Of a stretch of DNA of 64,000 nucleotides, positions 27,612 to 37,030 are shown in pieces. Made by a program: the position numbers and the translations under genes. The first letter of the stretch is position 1, and the number at the start of each line of letters is the position of its first letter. The notes under the pieces are model-generated. The model searched no databases. It saw only the letters and a list, made by a program, of their open reading frames with translations, and was not told the DNA's origin. The stretch covers positions 124,001-188,000 of the forward strand of contig NZ_PNCJ01000012.1 of assembly GCF_005887115.1 (NCBI RefSeq), in the 5' to 3' direction. This DNA comes from Pseudoalteromonas rubra (GTDB lineage Bacteria; Pseudomonadota; Gammaproteobacteria; Enterobacterales; Alteromonadaceae).

Positions 27612-28532
27612 TTAGTAACCCACCTGCAAATCCACGCAATGTGACAGAGGCTGTCCCTTTTGCATTGCCTGCCTATTTGCAACAATTTGTGCAATCGCTG
27701 TTTTCAGGCTCGTCAGCGCCGCAACATGGGGAGTCATAGTGATTTTTGGGTGATCCCAGAATGCATGATCTGCCGCAAGAGGCTCTGCTGCGAATACATC
27801 CAGCGTGGCTGCTGCAATTTGTTGATTATCGAGTGCATCAAGTAAGTCAGCTTCATTAAGATGTGCGCCACGAGCAACATTGATCAGTACCCCGTGCGAA
27901 GGCATCGCCTCAAACAGCGCTTTATTCAAAATGCCGTGCGTCTGGGCCGTCAGAGGTAACAGACAGACGATATAATCACACTGTGATGCAAATTCACTTA
28001 ACTGTGCCTGTCCCCAGAATTGCCTAATGCCCTCTAGCACTTTTTCGCTTCTTGACCAGCCCAATACCTCAAAACCATTACGTTGCAGCTTAGTAGCGGC
28101 CACCTGCCCCAGCTGACCAAGCCCGAGTATCCCCACCCGGTTGCCACTACTTGCCCGTTTAGGACGCCACAGCTGCTGTTGCTGTTGTTGATAATATTGC
28201 GGTAAACGTAACTTATGCGCCAGCACATGTCCCAGTACATATTCAGCCATGTCGTCGGCCAGCGCGGGATCAACAATGCGACACACCTGAACATCAGCCC
28301 GTAAAGCAGATAACGCGATGCCATCGACCCCGGCACCAAACGACTGGACGACTTTGAGATTTGGTAATTGTTGCCACAACGACTCAGGCGCATTCCAGGC
28401 CAATACAAACTCAATCTCGGCCAGATCACCGGCATCGGGCCACTCTCTTACGTCCACATCCGGCAGGCTCGCGCGTAACTCTGCCATCAGTTTGCTGTTG
28501 TCTCTGCCCGTTACACAGACTAAAAATGCCAT
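27612..28532 (-). CDS. D-2-hydroxyacid dehydrogenase, GhrA-like
   Basis: A 306-residue NAD(P)H-dependent reductase of the D-isomer-specific 2-hydroxyacid dehydrogenase family, resembling glyoxylate/hydroxypyruvate reductase A. The dinucleotide-binding motif is VGILGLGQLGQVAA (about residue 133). The catalytic residues are the arginine in NVARGAHL (about 220), the glutamate in FAAEPL (about 249), and the histidine in MTPHVAALTS (about 267). The C-terminus CVDLQVGY resembles the GhrA tail. A frame extension to 28556 exists, but an AAAGGA site lies seven bases before the ATG at 28532, giving MAFLVCVTGRD. Its exact substrate is uncertain. Confidence 0.85.
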   Translation of the reverse strand: MAFLVCVTGRDNSKLMAELRASLPDVDVREWPDAGDLAEIEFVLAWNAPESLWQQLPNLKVVQSFGAGVDGIALSALRADVQVCRIVDPALADDMAEYVLGHVLAHKLRLPQYYQQQQQQLWRPKRASSGNRVGILGLGQLGQVAATKLQRNGFEVLGWSRSEKVLEGIRQFWGQAQLSEFASQCDYIVCLLPLTAQTHGILNKALFEAMPSHGVLINVARGAHLNEADLLDALDNQQIAAATLDVFAAEPLAADHAFWDHPKITMTPHVAALTSLKTAIAQIVANRQAMQKGQPLSHCVDLQVGY

Positions 28533-28694
28533 CCTCTTTCCTTTGTTCTTTTTCAATCGTCACTACTGTATCAAAAATCCAACCTTAAATTGTACTTACA
28601 CGATGGCCATCAAACTGACATACAGCTGCAACTTGTTTGTCATGGAGAGTTTTTAATCTTGACGAAAAGCGGTTATAGAACGTGAGAATTAAAT

Positions 28695-30416
28695 ATGATC
28701 AGTGTAGATAAGGTCATTGAAGCAAACCTGCCTCAATTGGAAAATTCACCTAAAGTAAAAGGGTTAGTAAAGAAGGGCCTGGGCTACTTACTTCATGAAC
28801 AAGAGTTTGTCGCCTTTGCAGATACCTACCCACACTTGCAGGGGCTTGAATTCGTAGAACAAGTCTTGGAAGAACTGGACTTTGATGCACGCTTTAAACC
28901 CAAACAAATCGAGCATATTCCCAGTGAAGGCAGTGTCGTGATAGTCGCCAATCATCCGATTGGCTCATTAGACGCACTGGCACTGATCAAAGTGTTGGCT
29001 CAGGTGCGCCCCGATTTGAAAGTCGTGGCCAATAGAATGCTCATGTCCATCACTCCTATGCACTCGCTGTTGTTACCGGTGGACAATCTATCCGGTGCAA
29101 GCCGTAAGCAGGAGTTGGCCAATATTCAGCACCATCTTAAGCAAGACGGTGCGTTACTTATTTTTCCAGCTGGAGAAGTGTCTCGTCTCGGGCCAACAGG
29201 GATTAAAGATTGCAAGTGGAACTCCGGTTTTTTGCGTATGGCTAAAAAAGCCAACTGTCCTATTTTGCCCATCTATATCAAAGCCAAAAATAGCCCTTTA
29301 TTTTACGGCACTTCAATGATTTACAAACCTTTAGCCAGCTTGCTTCTGGTCAAGGAAATGTTTAAACAGCGCCAAAAGTCTCTTGAATTCGAGATTGGCG
29401 CCAGTATTCCACCCGCCTCGTATCTGCTGGAAAACCTTAAAGACAAAGAAGTTGTCGCCCTGATCCGCAAGCAGCTTTACCGACTAACCTCCAAAAAGTC
29501 TTTGCCTCTTAAGACCCAGTCTCCAATCGCGGTTCCGGAGTGTAAAAAGGAGCTCAAACAGGCAATTGAAACTTGTGAACGTTTGGGAGAAACCCAGGAT
29601 GGTATGCAGATATATCTGTATCAGTATCAAGGTAGTTCGCCGATTTTCCGTGAGCTGGGTCGGTTAAGAGAAATTGCCTTTCGCGCGGTCGGAGAAGGCA
29701 GCGGCAAACGCCGTGATATCGACAAATACGACATGTATTATCAGCACCTGGTATTGTGGGATGCTAAACAATTGGAGCTGGTTGGCGCGTATCGGCTGGC
29801 CAGCGCGCAAACCGTCATCAATGAACAGGGTACGGAAGGTCTGTACACGACCAGCTTGTTTAATTACTCTGAGCATATGCAACCCTATTTTGAGCATGGC
29901 CTGGAATTAGGCAGAAGCTTTGTACAGCCAAAATATTGGGGACGCAAAAGCCTGGACTACCTCTGGTATGGCATAGGGGCCTTTGTCAAACGTTATCCGC
30001 ACCATCGTTATCTGTTTGGTGCAGTCAGTTTATCCAACGCACTGCCAGATAAAGCCAAAGCCATGCTGATATACCACTACCAGCATTATTTCTCAAATTT
30101 GGTCTCCCTCGCGACCCCGAAAAACGAGTTTAAATTTACGCCTTCCCAGCAGCAGGCCTTTGCTCAGTTATTCTGTGGTGATGATATTAAAGAGGACTTT
30201 GCTGAACTCAAACACATCATGGCGAATATGGGCGCACAGGTCCCGACCCTGTTTAAGCAATATACCGAATTATGTGAACCCGATGGTGTGAATTTCCTGA
30301 GTTTCAGCATAGACCCAGATTTTAATAACTGTATCGACGGTTTAGTTTTGGTTGATCTGACACGGATAAAATCCCAAAAAGCTAAGCGATATCTGGGAGA
30401 AAATATTTACGACTGA
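28695..30416 (+). CDS. olsF: OlsF-like bifunctional acyltransferase (PlsC-type plus OlsB/GNAT-type domain)
   Basis: A 573-residue protein with two acyltransferase halves. The N-terminal PlsC/OlsA-like domain (about 70-250) has the site NHPIGSLDA with catalytic His and Asp, plus LIFPAGEVSRLG. The C-terminal half (about 305-480) resembles the OlsB/hemolysin-like GNAT domain: FRELGRLREIAFRAVGEGSG, ELVGAYRL, ELGRSFVQPKYWGRKSLDYLW. This fused arrangement is that of OlsF in Serratia and Vibrio, which makes ornithine lipids by N-acylating ornithine and then O-acylating lyso-ornithine lipid. Such lipids are non-phosphorus membrane lipids often induced under phosphate limitation. No Pho box was identified. 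The ATG at 28695 starts MISVDKVIEANL. Confidence 0.72.
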   Translation: MISVDKVIEANLPQLENSPKVKGLVKKGLGYLLHEQEFVAFADTYPHLQGLEFVEQVLEELDFDARFKPKQIEHIPSEGSVVIVANHPIGSLDALALIKVLAQVRPDLKVVANRMLMSITPMHSLLLPVDNLSGASRKQELANIQHHLKQDGALLIFPAGEVSRLGPTGIKDCKWNSGFLRMAKKANCPILPIYIKAKNSPLFYGTSMIYKPLASLLLVKEMFKQRQKSLEFEIGASIPPASYLLENLKDKEVVALIRKQLYRLTSKKSLPLKTQSPIAVPECKKELKQAIETCERLGETQDGMQIYLYQYQGSSPIFRELGRLREIAFRAVGEGSGKRRDIDKYDMYYQHLVLWDAKQLELVGAYRLASAQTVINEQGTEGLYTTSLFNYSEHMQPYFEHGLELGRSFVQPKYWGRKSLDYLWYGIGAFVKRYPHHRYLFGAVSLSNALPDKAKAMLIYHYQHYFSNLVSLATPKNEFKFTPSQQQAFAQLFCGDDIKEDFAELKHIMANMGAQVPTLFKQYTELCEPDGVNFLSFSIDPDFNNCIDGLVLVDLTRIKSQKAKRYLGENIYD

Positions 30417-30478
30417 TTTGTGTTGTTGCAGTTTTTTTATTTATACTCGCGCTCGGAAGACCTTATTTGCGAGCGCGA

Positions 30479-30964
30479 ATGTTAAAAACAGTTTTACAAC
30501 TCATTATTTTTGCCATTGTTTTTCTGGCTGTGACTGCCTATCAGGAACTTGGGATGCTGGCAGACGATGGCCAAGCCTCTGCCCCCTATTTTTCTCTGCC
30601 GGTACTCGAGCAACCCACACAAAGAGTGTCCATAAAGTCTCTGCAGGGGCAACAATCTGTGGTTTACTTCTTCGCTCCCTGGTGCAGTATTTGCCGATAC
30701 AGCATGCCAAACCTTAACAAGCTGCATGAGGCGGGCAAAGTGAATGCCGTTGCCATTGCGCTGGACTTTGAAAATAAAGACGCTGTCAGCGCCTTTGTAG
30801 ACGATTTATCACTGAGCATGCCTGTATTACTCGGCAATCGCAGTACCGCATCAGATTATAAGGTCAAGGCATACCCCACTTATTATGTACTATCAGATGA
30901 CCTGAAAGTGGTCGAGCGTTCTGTTGGCTACTCCAGCGAGCTGGGAATACGCGCCAGGCTCTGA
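30479..30964 (+). CDS. TlpA/ResA-like membrane-anchored thioredoxin
   Basis: A protein of about 161 residues with one N-terminal membrane span (LKTVLQLIIFAIVFLAVTA), followed by a thioredoxin fold facing the periplasm. The active site is FAPWCSICRYSM (CxxC, residues about 60-63), and a cis-proline loop AYPTYYVL lies near 135. This fits TlpA/ResA-like thiol-disulfide reductases. A TTG at 30467 gives an alternative start with four more residues; neither has a good ribosome site. It follows the OlsF-like gene by about 60 bases and may be co-transcribed with it. The substrate is unknown. Confidence 0.8.
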   Translation: MLKTVLQLIIFAIVFLAVTAYQELGMLADDGQASAPYFSLPVLEQPTQRVSIKSLQGQQSVVYFFAPWCSICRYSMPNLNKLHEAGKVNAVAIALDFENKDAVSAFVDDLSLSMPVLLGNRSTASDYKVKAYPTYYVLSDDLKVVERSVGYSSELGIRARL

Positions 30965-31099
30965 CTTACCAAAGAAGCTAAGTGTAAGAAAGTGTTCGAG
31001 TAATCGACAATTTCTTACCCTAACGTAAAACAAAGGTACGATTAATTCCCATACACTAGTCCCCACTTTTATTCAGCTTAGATTCAACAAGGGACTACC

Positions 31100-33169
31100 A
31101 TGACACTCTGCTCGCTCAACAAACCATTTGCTCTATCGCCCATTATGTTATGTATGGCGCTACAGGCTCAGGCAAATACCAGCGCAGATATAGAACACAT
31201 CGAAGTGCATTATAAGCGCAGTTCAATTACTTCGGAAATCACTGAAGATACAGAAAAATTGATAGAAATGCCCGGCGCTATGGGCGATCCACTACGCGCT
31301 GTCTACGCACTCCCTGGTGTGGTCGCGGCAGGTGGTTCAATGAGTGCTCCGGCGGTGCGGGGGTCTTCTCCCAGTGACAATATGTTTGAAGTCGATTTTA
31401 TGCCCGCGGGCTATATTTTCCATGACTTCGGAAGCTCGATATTTAATCGTTATATCATCCAAGACTTTCAGCTCTACTCCGCAGGTTATGGCACAAGTTA
31501 CAGCAATGCCACCGGTGCAGTCTTTGACGTAACACTGCGCAATCCCAAATATCAGCCAGTCACCACCACGCTGGACCTGACCATGTTCAACGCCGGCGTA
31601 TTTGTTGAAGGACAACTGAGCGACAGCACGGCTTTCTATGTCTCGGGCCGTAAAAGCACCTTGCCACTGTTTTTCGAAGAAGGCGAGGAACTCGAAGATG
31701 ACGATGGCGAACCAACCGGCGTGATTATCAATGATGCGCCGGATGACCATGATTATCAGGGCAAGTTTTTATGGGACATCAATGCCAACAATACTTTGAC
31801 CTTCAATTTTACTGGTGCGGAAGACTCAGCAGCAGCCGGCTTTAATGAGCGCTCTGAACTGGCACAGAAAACACCTGAGTTTCAGGGTGATGCGCGTTTT
31901 ATCAGAGAATTCAACAGTCAAAATATATTGTGGGACCACTACAATGACAAAATGCACCTACGCGTAGGCATTGGTGCGCTGGACCATTCAGGCCGACTGG
32001 AATATGGCCGCCGCGCTACGGTTTCAGCCGGTTATTTTGAAGAAGAATCGGAAAAACAATATACCTACAAGGCACGCCTGAACTACCGTATCAACCCGGC
32101 TCATCAGCTTGTTGTAGATGCAGCTTACTTTGATAAAGAAACAGAATATAGCTACGACACTTTCCAGTACCTATGTACAGAACTGGATCCCGACTGCGAC
32201 CTGAAAAAAGGTGAGCGGATCAACGGCAAGCGCAGCATCGACATCGACAGTGGCTTTGTTGGCCTAGCGCATATCTGGCAACTGGGCGACGACTGGCAGA
32301 GCGAGCTTGGAGTGCAGAGTCAGCATAACAGATACACCGATGAAACCTTTACCTCTCCTCGCCTCGCAATCAGTTACTATGTGACGGAAAACAGCACTAT
32401 CAGCGCCAAAGCAGGTCGCTATAATCGCATGCAAAATGTGGAGTACATTTTGCCAGAAATTGGTAACCCCAAGCTAAAATCTCAGGTGTCGGATCACTAT
32501 ACGCTGGGCTTCAGCCAGCAGCTGGAGAATGAGTGGAGCTGGTCACTAGAGGGGTATTATAAGACTATGGATGACCTGCCGCTTGCCATTGACGACGGCC
32601 CGAATGCTGCCGACCTGTATAGCAACGACGTTGAAGGACGCGCCTATGGTGTCGACCTGCTGATCAACAAAAACAAGACCGATAACTGGTATGGCTGGGT
32701 CGCATTGAGTTACTCAAAAAGTGAGCGTACCGACCTGAGCCGCAATATAACCCGCGACTATTACGCCGATACGCCACTGGTATTTAACGCGGTATTTCAT
32801 TATGAGATCAATGAGCGCTGGCAAGGCGGTTTCAATTTTACCGCACGCAGCGGTCAGGCTTATACCCCCATTGTCGGTGTGAGAGAAAACCCCGATCATG
32901 ATGACCGCTTCTTACCTGTTTATGGCGACCCCTTTTCAGAGCGGTTCAAAGTGTATCACCGCCTGGATATTCGCTTTGAGCGCAAAACAGAGATATTCGG
33001 CAATGATGGCAAGCTGATCTTTGAACTCATGAATGCCTATGGTCAGGAAAACATTGCCTATATTGACCTGGACTACGACAGAGTTAAGTCCGTTAACGAC
33101 CTGTATATAGAAGAAGAGGAAGATGATTTCTCTATCCGCCCGTCGATTGGGTTTAGCGTGACCTTCTAA
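31100..33169 (+). CDS. TonB-dependent receptor (first of three)
   Basis: A 689-residue outer-membrane receptor. The signal peptide ends near MALQAQA (residues about 20-26), followed by a TonB-box-like IEHIEVHYK. A plug domain contains PGVVAAGGSMSAPAVRGSSPSDN and YNATGAVFDVTLRN-like text around residues 70-150, and about 500 residues of beta-barrel end in FSIRPSIGFSVTF with the terminal phenylalanine. The ligand cannot be read. It has no relatives of the 39-46 kb receptors' RIKR motif or leader, so it belongs to a different subfamily. The ATG at 31100 has GGGA about six bases upstream. An inverted repeat near 33183-33223 may help end the transcript. Confidence 0.86.
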   Translation: MTLCSLNKPFALSPIMLCMALQAQANTSADIEHIEVHYKRSSITSEITEDTEKLIEMPGAMGDPLRAVYALPGVVAAGGSMSAPAVRGSSPSDNMFEVDFMPAGYIFHDFGSSIFNRYIIQDFQLYSAGYGTSYSNATGAVFDVTLRNPKYQPVTTTLDLTMFNAGVFVEGQLSDSTAFYVSGRKSTLPLFFEEGEELEDDDGEPTGVIINDAPDDHDYQGKFLWDINANNTLTFNFTGAEDSAAAGFNERSELAQKTPEFQGDARFIREFNSQNILWDHYNDKMHLRVGIGALDHSGRLEYGRRATVSAGYFEEESEKQYTYKARLNYRINPAHQLVVDAAYFDKETEYSYDTFQYLCTELDPDCDLKKGERINGKRSIDIDSGFVGLAHIWQLGDDWQSELGVQSQHNRYTDETFTSPRLAISYYVTENSTISAKAGRYNRMQNVEYILPEIGNPKLKSQVSDHYTLGFSQQLENEWSWSLEGYYKTMDDLPLAIDDGPNAADLYSNDVEGRAYGVDLLINKNKTDNWYGWVALSYSKSERTDLSRNITRDYYADTPLVFNAVFHYEINERWQGGFNFTARSGQAYTPIVGVRENPDHDDRFLPVYGDPFSERFKVYHRLDIRFERKTEIFGNDGKLIFELMNAYGQENIAYIDLDYDRVKSVNDLYIEEEEDDFSIRPSIGFSVTF

Positions 33170-33267
33170 TACTTCCCTTGAAAAGGCCGGACGCAGACAA
33201 TTGAAGCTTGCGTTTTAGGCCTTCTCCTTGCATGATCGGCGCCTTTGATAGTCCGGAGACCTGAATC

Positions 33268-33546
33268 ATGCCAAAAGCCTGTGCTTACCACATTTTAGTT
33301 AAAACCGAAAAAGAGTGCCTTGCCATTAAAGCCAAGCTTGCGAAAGGCGGCGACTTCAACAAACTGGCCAAACAGCATTCTCTGTGTCCGTCGAAAAAGC
33401 GAGGCGGCGATCTCGGCGAGTTTAATAAAGGTGATATGGTCAAAGCATTCGATGATGTGGTGTTCAAAAAGCCACTTTATGAAGTCCACGGTCCGGTCAA
33501 AACCAAGTTTGGCTACCACCTTATCAAAACCGTATATCGCTCCTGA
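33268..33546 (+). CDS. ppiC: Parvulin peptidyl-prolyl isomerase PpiC
   Basis: A 92-residue single-domain parvulin, the size of E. coli PpiC (93). The fold elements are AYHILVKTEKE (catalytic histidine near residue 8), FNKLAKQHSLCPSKKRGGDLGEF, and VKTKFGYHLIKT at the end with the second conserved histidine. It is cytosolic and catalyses cis/trans isomerisation of prolyl bonds. It stands alone between the receptor gene and grxA. Confidence 0.93.
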   Translation: MPKACAYHILVKTEKECLAIKAKLAKGGDFNKLAKQHSLCPSKKRGGDLGEFNKGDMVKAFDDVVFKKPLYEVHGPVKTKFGYHLIKTVYRS

Positions 33547-33648
33547 GGCATCATCGGTTTTCTCAATCATGGCCATCGGTTTTTGACGGTTTCAATTTGC
33601 CTGCAGGCCGATATACTGATTACCAAGCTCAATGATTTGGAGAACCCT

Positions 33649-33912
33649 ATGTTTACTGTGATTTTTGGCCGAGAAGGCTGCCCTTACTGTGTCCGTGCAA
33701 AAGACTTAGCTGAGCGTTTGACCAACGAACGAGACGATTTTAAGTTTCGCTACATTGATATCAACAAAGAAGGTGTCAGCAAGGCCGATTTGGAAAAATC
33801 CGCCGGTAAGCCTTGTCCAACTGTGCCGCAAATTTTCGTCGACCAGGCCCACATTGGCGGCTTTACAGAGTTTGAAGCCTATGCCAAAGAGAATTTGGGC
33901 CTGTATCAGTAA
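33649..33912 (+). CDS. grxA: Glutaredoxin 1
   Basis: An 87-residue dithiol glutaredoxin with active site GCPYC (Cys11, Cys14), the cis-proline segment TVPQIFVD and the glutathione-binding GGFTEF. The sequence is close to E. coli GrxA over its full length. It uses glutathione (gshA is also in this window) to reduce ribonucleotide reductase and other disulfides. The frame is open 22 codons further upstream, but the ATG at 33649 is preceded by TTGGAGAA and yields the standard MFTVIFGREGCPYC start. Confidence 0.95.
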   Translation: MFTVIFGREGCPYCVRAKDLAERLTNERDDFKFRYIDINKEGVSKADLEKSAGKPCPTVPQIFVDQAHIGGFTEFEAYAKENLGLYQ

Positions 33913-34136
33913 CACAGCCCTGAATCCCCCTTGCCTGAGTCGCCATAAACCCGCAATTCAGGCATGATTTTCCCTTTAAAATAGTCACTTATCTGTCAAG
34001 CTAACAATCAAGAAAAATAAATAAGTTTATTTTTTGACCAATATCAAATACCTACAAAATTAGTGCCAATTTATGCAAGCAATTGTTTTTTCTTTGCTGT
34101 ACAATGCCGCCTCTTTTAACTTGTTGAGGCGCATTA

Positions 34137-35969
34137 ATGTCAGAACCAGTCACGTTTGAATCTTTAGATCTTTCTCCTGCAATTTTAAAGGCAGTCGAAG
34201 AGCTGGGATATCAATCACCTTCTGAGATCCAGGCTCAATGTATACCGTTATTGCTAGAAAGAAAGGACGTGCTGGGACTAGCGCAGACGGGTACGGGCAA
34301 AACGGCGGCGTTCGCGTTGCCGCTATTAAACAATGTTGACGCATCCGTTAAGCAACCACAGATATTAGTATTGACTCCAACACGCGAACTGGCTTTACAG
34401 GTCGCGGAAGCCTTCAACCAATACGCTAAATACACCAAAGGTGTTGAAGTATTGGCTCTGTACGGCGGACAAAGCTATGGCGTGCAGCTGAGTGCACTAC
34501 GCCGTGGCGCACAGATCATTGTGGCAACACCGGGTCGTTTGATTGACCATATTAACCGTAAGACCATTGATTTGTCGGATCTGAAAGCCTTAGTGCTGGA
34601 CGAGGCCGATGAGATGCTACGCATGGGCTTTATCGATGATGTTGAAAACATCATGGAAAAAACACCGGTAGAGAAGCAAACCTGTTTGTTCTCTGCAACC
34701 ATGCCGAAGCAGATCCAATCTATTTGTTCTAAGTATTTAGATAACGCAGAGCAAGTAAAAATCACGCCACGTAACTCAACTGTTGACACAATTGAGCAAG
34801 TATACTGGCGTGCAACTACGCATAAAAACAAAGCCATCGTACGCTTCTTAGAAGCGGAAGATTACGATGCATCTATCGTGTTTGTGCGTACACGTAACGA
34901 TACTGTTCAGCTGGCTGAGCTACTTGAGCGTGAAGGCTTCTCTGCGGCACCACTAAATGGTGACATGAACCAGCAAGCCCGTGAACGTACGGTAGAGCGT
35001 TTGAAGAGCGGTCTGTTAGACATCGTTATCGCAACTGACGTTGCGGCGCGTGGTCTGGACGTAGATCGTCTGAGCCTGGTTATCAACTATGATATCCCGC
35101 AAGACAGCGAAGCTTATGTACACCGTATCGGCCGTACGGGTCGTGCTGGTCGTAAAGGTAAAGCTATCCTGTTCGTGAAAGGTAATGAACGTTACCTGCT
35201 ACGTAACATCATGCGTCATACCCGCTCTGACATCGAGCAGGTTGAGCTGCCTAACGCGAAAGTCGTTGAGCAAAAGCGTATTGAAGCACTACAAAGCAAG
35301 CTAAGCCTGGCGCTGGATCACAAAGACATCGAGTTCTTCAGTGAAGTAGCACAGGGCATGGCTGAAAAACTGGAACTGAGCCAAACTGAGCTGTCCGCTG
35401 CACTTCTGTGCCTGGCACAGCAGCAGTCACCGTTGAAAGTTCAGGAAATTCAGGTGCAACGTGAACGTCGCGAACGCGATGGTAACCGCGAGCGTCGTGG
35501 TGAACGTGGCGAGCGTGGTGAACGCAAAGGCAATGCACGTCGCAACACGGGCCCAATGGATACCTATCGTATCGAAGTAGGTCGTGAGCACGGCGTACAG
35601 GTCAAGAACATTGTTGGTGCAATTGCAAACGAAGCTGATATTTCAAGCAAGTTTATCGGTGAAATCCGTTTGTTTGATGAGCACAGTACAGTTCAGCTGC
35701 CTCAGGATATGCCAGCAGATACGCTGTCACACTTCCAGAGCGTTTACATTTGTCAGCGCCCAATGAAGATGACTAAGAGCACGCACCCTGCCGATCAAGG
35801 CAATGGTGGCGAGCGTCGCGGTGGTGAACGTCGTTCAGGCGGTCGTGATGAGCGTCGCTTTGAAGGTCGTGGCGAAGGCCGTGGTGACCGCAAGCGCAGC
35901 TTCAAAGATCCACGTGGTGACAAGCGTGACAATAAGCGCAAAGAGCGCGGCGAAATCAGCTTTTCATAA
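34137..35969 (+). CDS. deaD: DEAD-box RNA helicase DeaD (CsdA)
   Basis: A 610-residue ATP-dependent RNA helicase. The motifs in order are the Q motif near residue 6-30, AQTGTGKT near 46, PTRELA, TPGR, DEAD near 157, SAT near 188, and HRIGRTGRAGRKG near 330. The DbpA/CsdA RNA-binding domain follows (YRIEVGREHGVQVKNIVGAI, about 477-550), flanked by two Arg/Gly-rich tracts (about 440-470 and 560-605). DeaD assists 50S subunit assembly and mRNA unwinding at low temperature, as expected for a marine bacterium. Codon choice is strongly biased, suggesting high expression. The 224-base upstream gap is AT-rich, with a TTGACC about 100 bases before the start, consistent with a long leader. Confidence 0.96.
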   Translation: MSEPVTFESLDLSPAILKAVEELGYQSPSEIQAQCIPLLLERKDVLGLAQTGTGKTAAFALPLLNNVDASVKQPQILVLTPTRELALQVAEAFNQYAKYTKGVEVLALYGGQSYGVQLSALRRGAQIIVATPGRLIDHINRKTIDLSDLKALVLDEADEMLRMGFIDDVENIMEKTPVEKQTCLFSATMPKQIQSICSKYLDNAEQVKITPRNSTVDTIEQVYWRATTHKNKAIVRFLEAEDYDASIVFVRTRNDTVQLAELLEREGFSAAPLNGDMNQQARERTVERLKSGLLDIVIATDVAARGLDVDRLSLVINYDIPQDSEAYVHRIGRTGRAGRKGKAILFVKGNERYLLRNIMRHTRSDIEQVELPNAKVVEQKRIEALQSKLSLALDHKDIEFFSEVAQGMAEKLELSQTELSAALLCLAQQQSPLKVQEIQVQRERRERDGNRERRGERGERGERKGNARRNTGPMDTYRIEVGREHGVQVKNIVGAIANEADISSKFIGEIRLFDEHSTVQLPQDMPADTLSHFQSVYICQRPMKMTKSTHPADQGNGGERRGGERRSGGRDERRFEGRGEGRGDRKRSFKDPRGDKRDNKRKERGEISFS

Positions 35970-35983
35970 GCTGATTTAGACGA

Positions 35984-36014
35984 AAAAACCGCTTCAATTG
36001 AAGCGGTTTTTTTA
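35984..36014. terminator. Terminator after deaD, also facing mtfA
   Basis: AAAACCGCTTC - AATT - GAAGCGGTTTT with a T run on the right and A run on the left. A second 10-base stem (AAATCAGCTT with AAGCTGATTT, about 35955-35979) spans the deaD stop codon just before it. Confidence 0.85.
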
Positions 36015-36088
36015 TGCCTGCGATTTATAAGTTGACGAAATCCGGCAAGAACGGTTCTGAATGGAACGCCAGGCACCCAGCGCATTAG

Positions 36089-36916
36089 CTACTTGATCCA
36101 GTCGCGCGGATCGAATCGATAGTATTCACTCAACAGATTAAATAATTCGGGGTTCTCCTGTTTCAGTTGCAGTGGCTTTTCAATAAAGGTTTCGGTGATC
36201 ACCGCAAAAAACTCCGCTTCATTGGTCGCGCCATATTCATGTACCACGTGCGGCATATGATACGCCAGTTGCGTTTTAAGCTGCTGATAAGCGCGTGATA
36301 ACACCTCTCCCCACTTTTTGTAGCTCATGCCCTTTGGCAATTGTGGAGTGCCATTTGTCTGCCCAGTCTGTTGATCTAACTGGTGTGCAAATTCGTGAAA
36401 CACCAGGTTGTGACCATCTTCGGGCAGGCGGTTGCCTTCCAGCACATCATGCCAGCTCAATACCAGAGTCCCCCCTGGCCATGACTCGCCCTGACGTACC
36501 ACGGTATGAAAGCTCACTAGCCCTGCACTATCACGACTATTCTGCCCGGCATAGTAGCTGCTGGGGTACAGTAAGATCTCTTTAACATTGGGATACAGCG
36601 GCCACTGTTGATTGAGTACCAGCAGGCAGGCATCTGCCGCAATAATCAGTGCCATTGCCCGATTGGTTTTCAGGCCGTCACGGCCGAGTAACCGCTTCTC
36701 ACCCAAAAACCACAGGATATGGCGCTCAAGGCGCGCTCTGTCTGCATCCGTCATATTACGGTAAATGGGCATATAGCGTAGCAGAACCTGCCTATCTAAC
36801 TCACTGAGTGACTGCGTTTTATATTTATGTTGCCAGTATGCGCGCTTGATATCATCGAGCCGCCAGTAGATGGCACAGAACACCACCAGGGCAAGGAGTA
36901 AACTGATTTCTGTCAT
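36089..36916 (-). CDS. mtfA: MtfA-type zinc peptidase (M90 family)
   Basis: A 275-residue protein with the zinc-binding signature FHEFAHQLDQQTG (residues about 168-180) and downstream glutamate in NEAEFFAVITETF, the M90 (DgsA anti-repressor) pattern. In E. coli MtfA binds and inactivates the repressor Mlc and has aminopeptidase activity. Unlike the E. coli protein, the N-terminus here starts with a hydrophobic span (EISLLLALVVFCAIYW, residues 3-18), suggesting membrane anchoring. It is convergent with deaD and divergent from the helicase gene at 37031. Confidence 0.9.
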   Translation of the reverse strand: MTEISLLLALVVFCAIYWRLDDIKRAYWQHKYKTQSLSELDRQVLLRYMPIYRNMTDADRARLERHILWFLGEKRLLGRDGLKTNRAMALIIAADACLLVLNQQWPLYPNVKEILLYPSSYYAGQNSRDSAGLVSFHTVVRQGESWPGGTLVLSWHDVLEGNRLPEDGHNLVFHEFAHQLDQQTGQTNGTPQLPKGMSYKKWGEVLSRAYQQLKTQLAYHMPHVVHEYGATNEAEFFAVITETFIEKPLQLKQENPELFNLLSEYYRFDPRDWIK

Positions 36917-37030
36917 TGGTTTTTACGCGTTGATATTTTACTTTGAGATGCGCCTTGCAGGCAGCCTTTTCAAGCAGGATTTGTTAAAATCCTCAACACT
37001 TAAAAAAATATCTAACAGTATCAAGTCCGT

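Noticed and set aside
30418..30717. 99-codon open frame on the plus strand
   Set aside because: It overlaps the thioredoxin-like gene in another frame and has no protein-like features.
35450..35960. Repetitive CGTGG/GAACG-rich DNA considered as a repeat array
   Set aside because: It is coding sequence for the Arg/Gly-rich tails of DeaD; repeats are irregular and in frame, not CRISPR or tandem DNA repeats.
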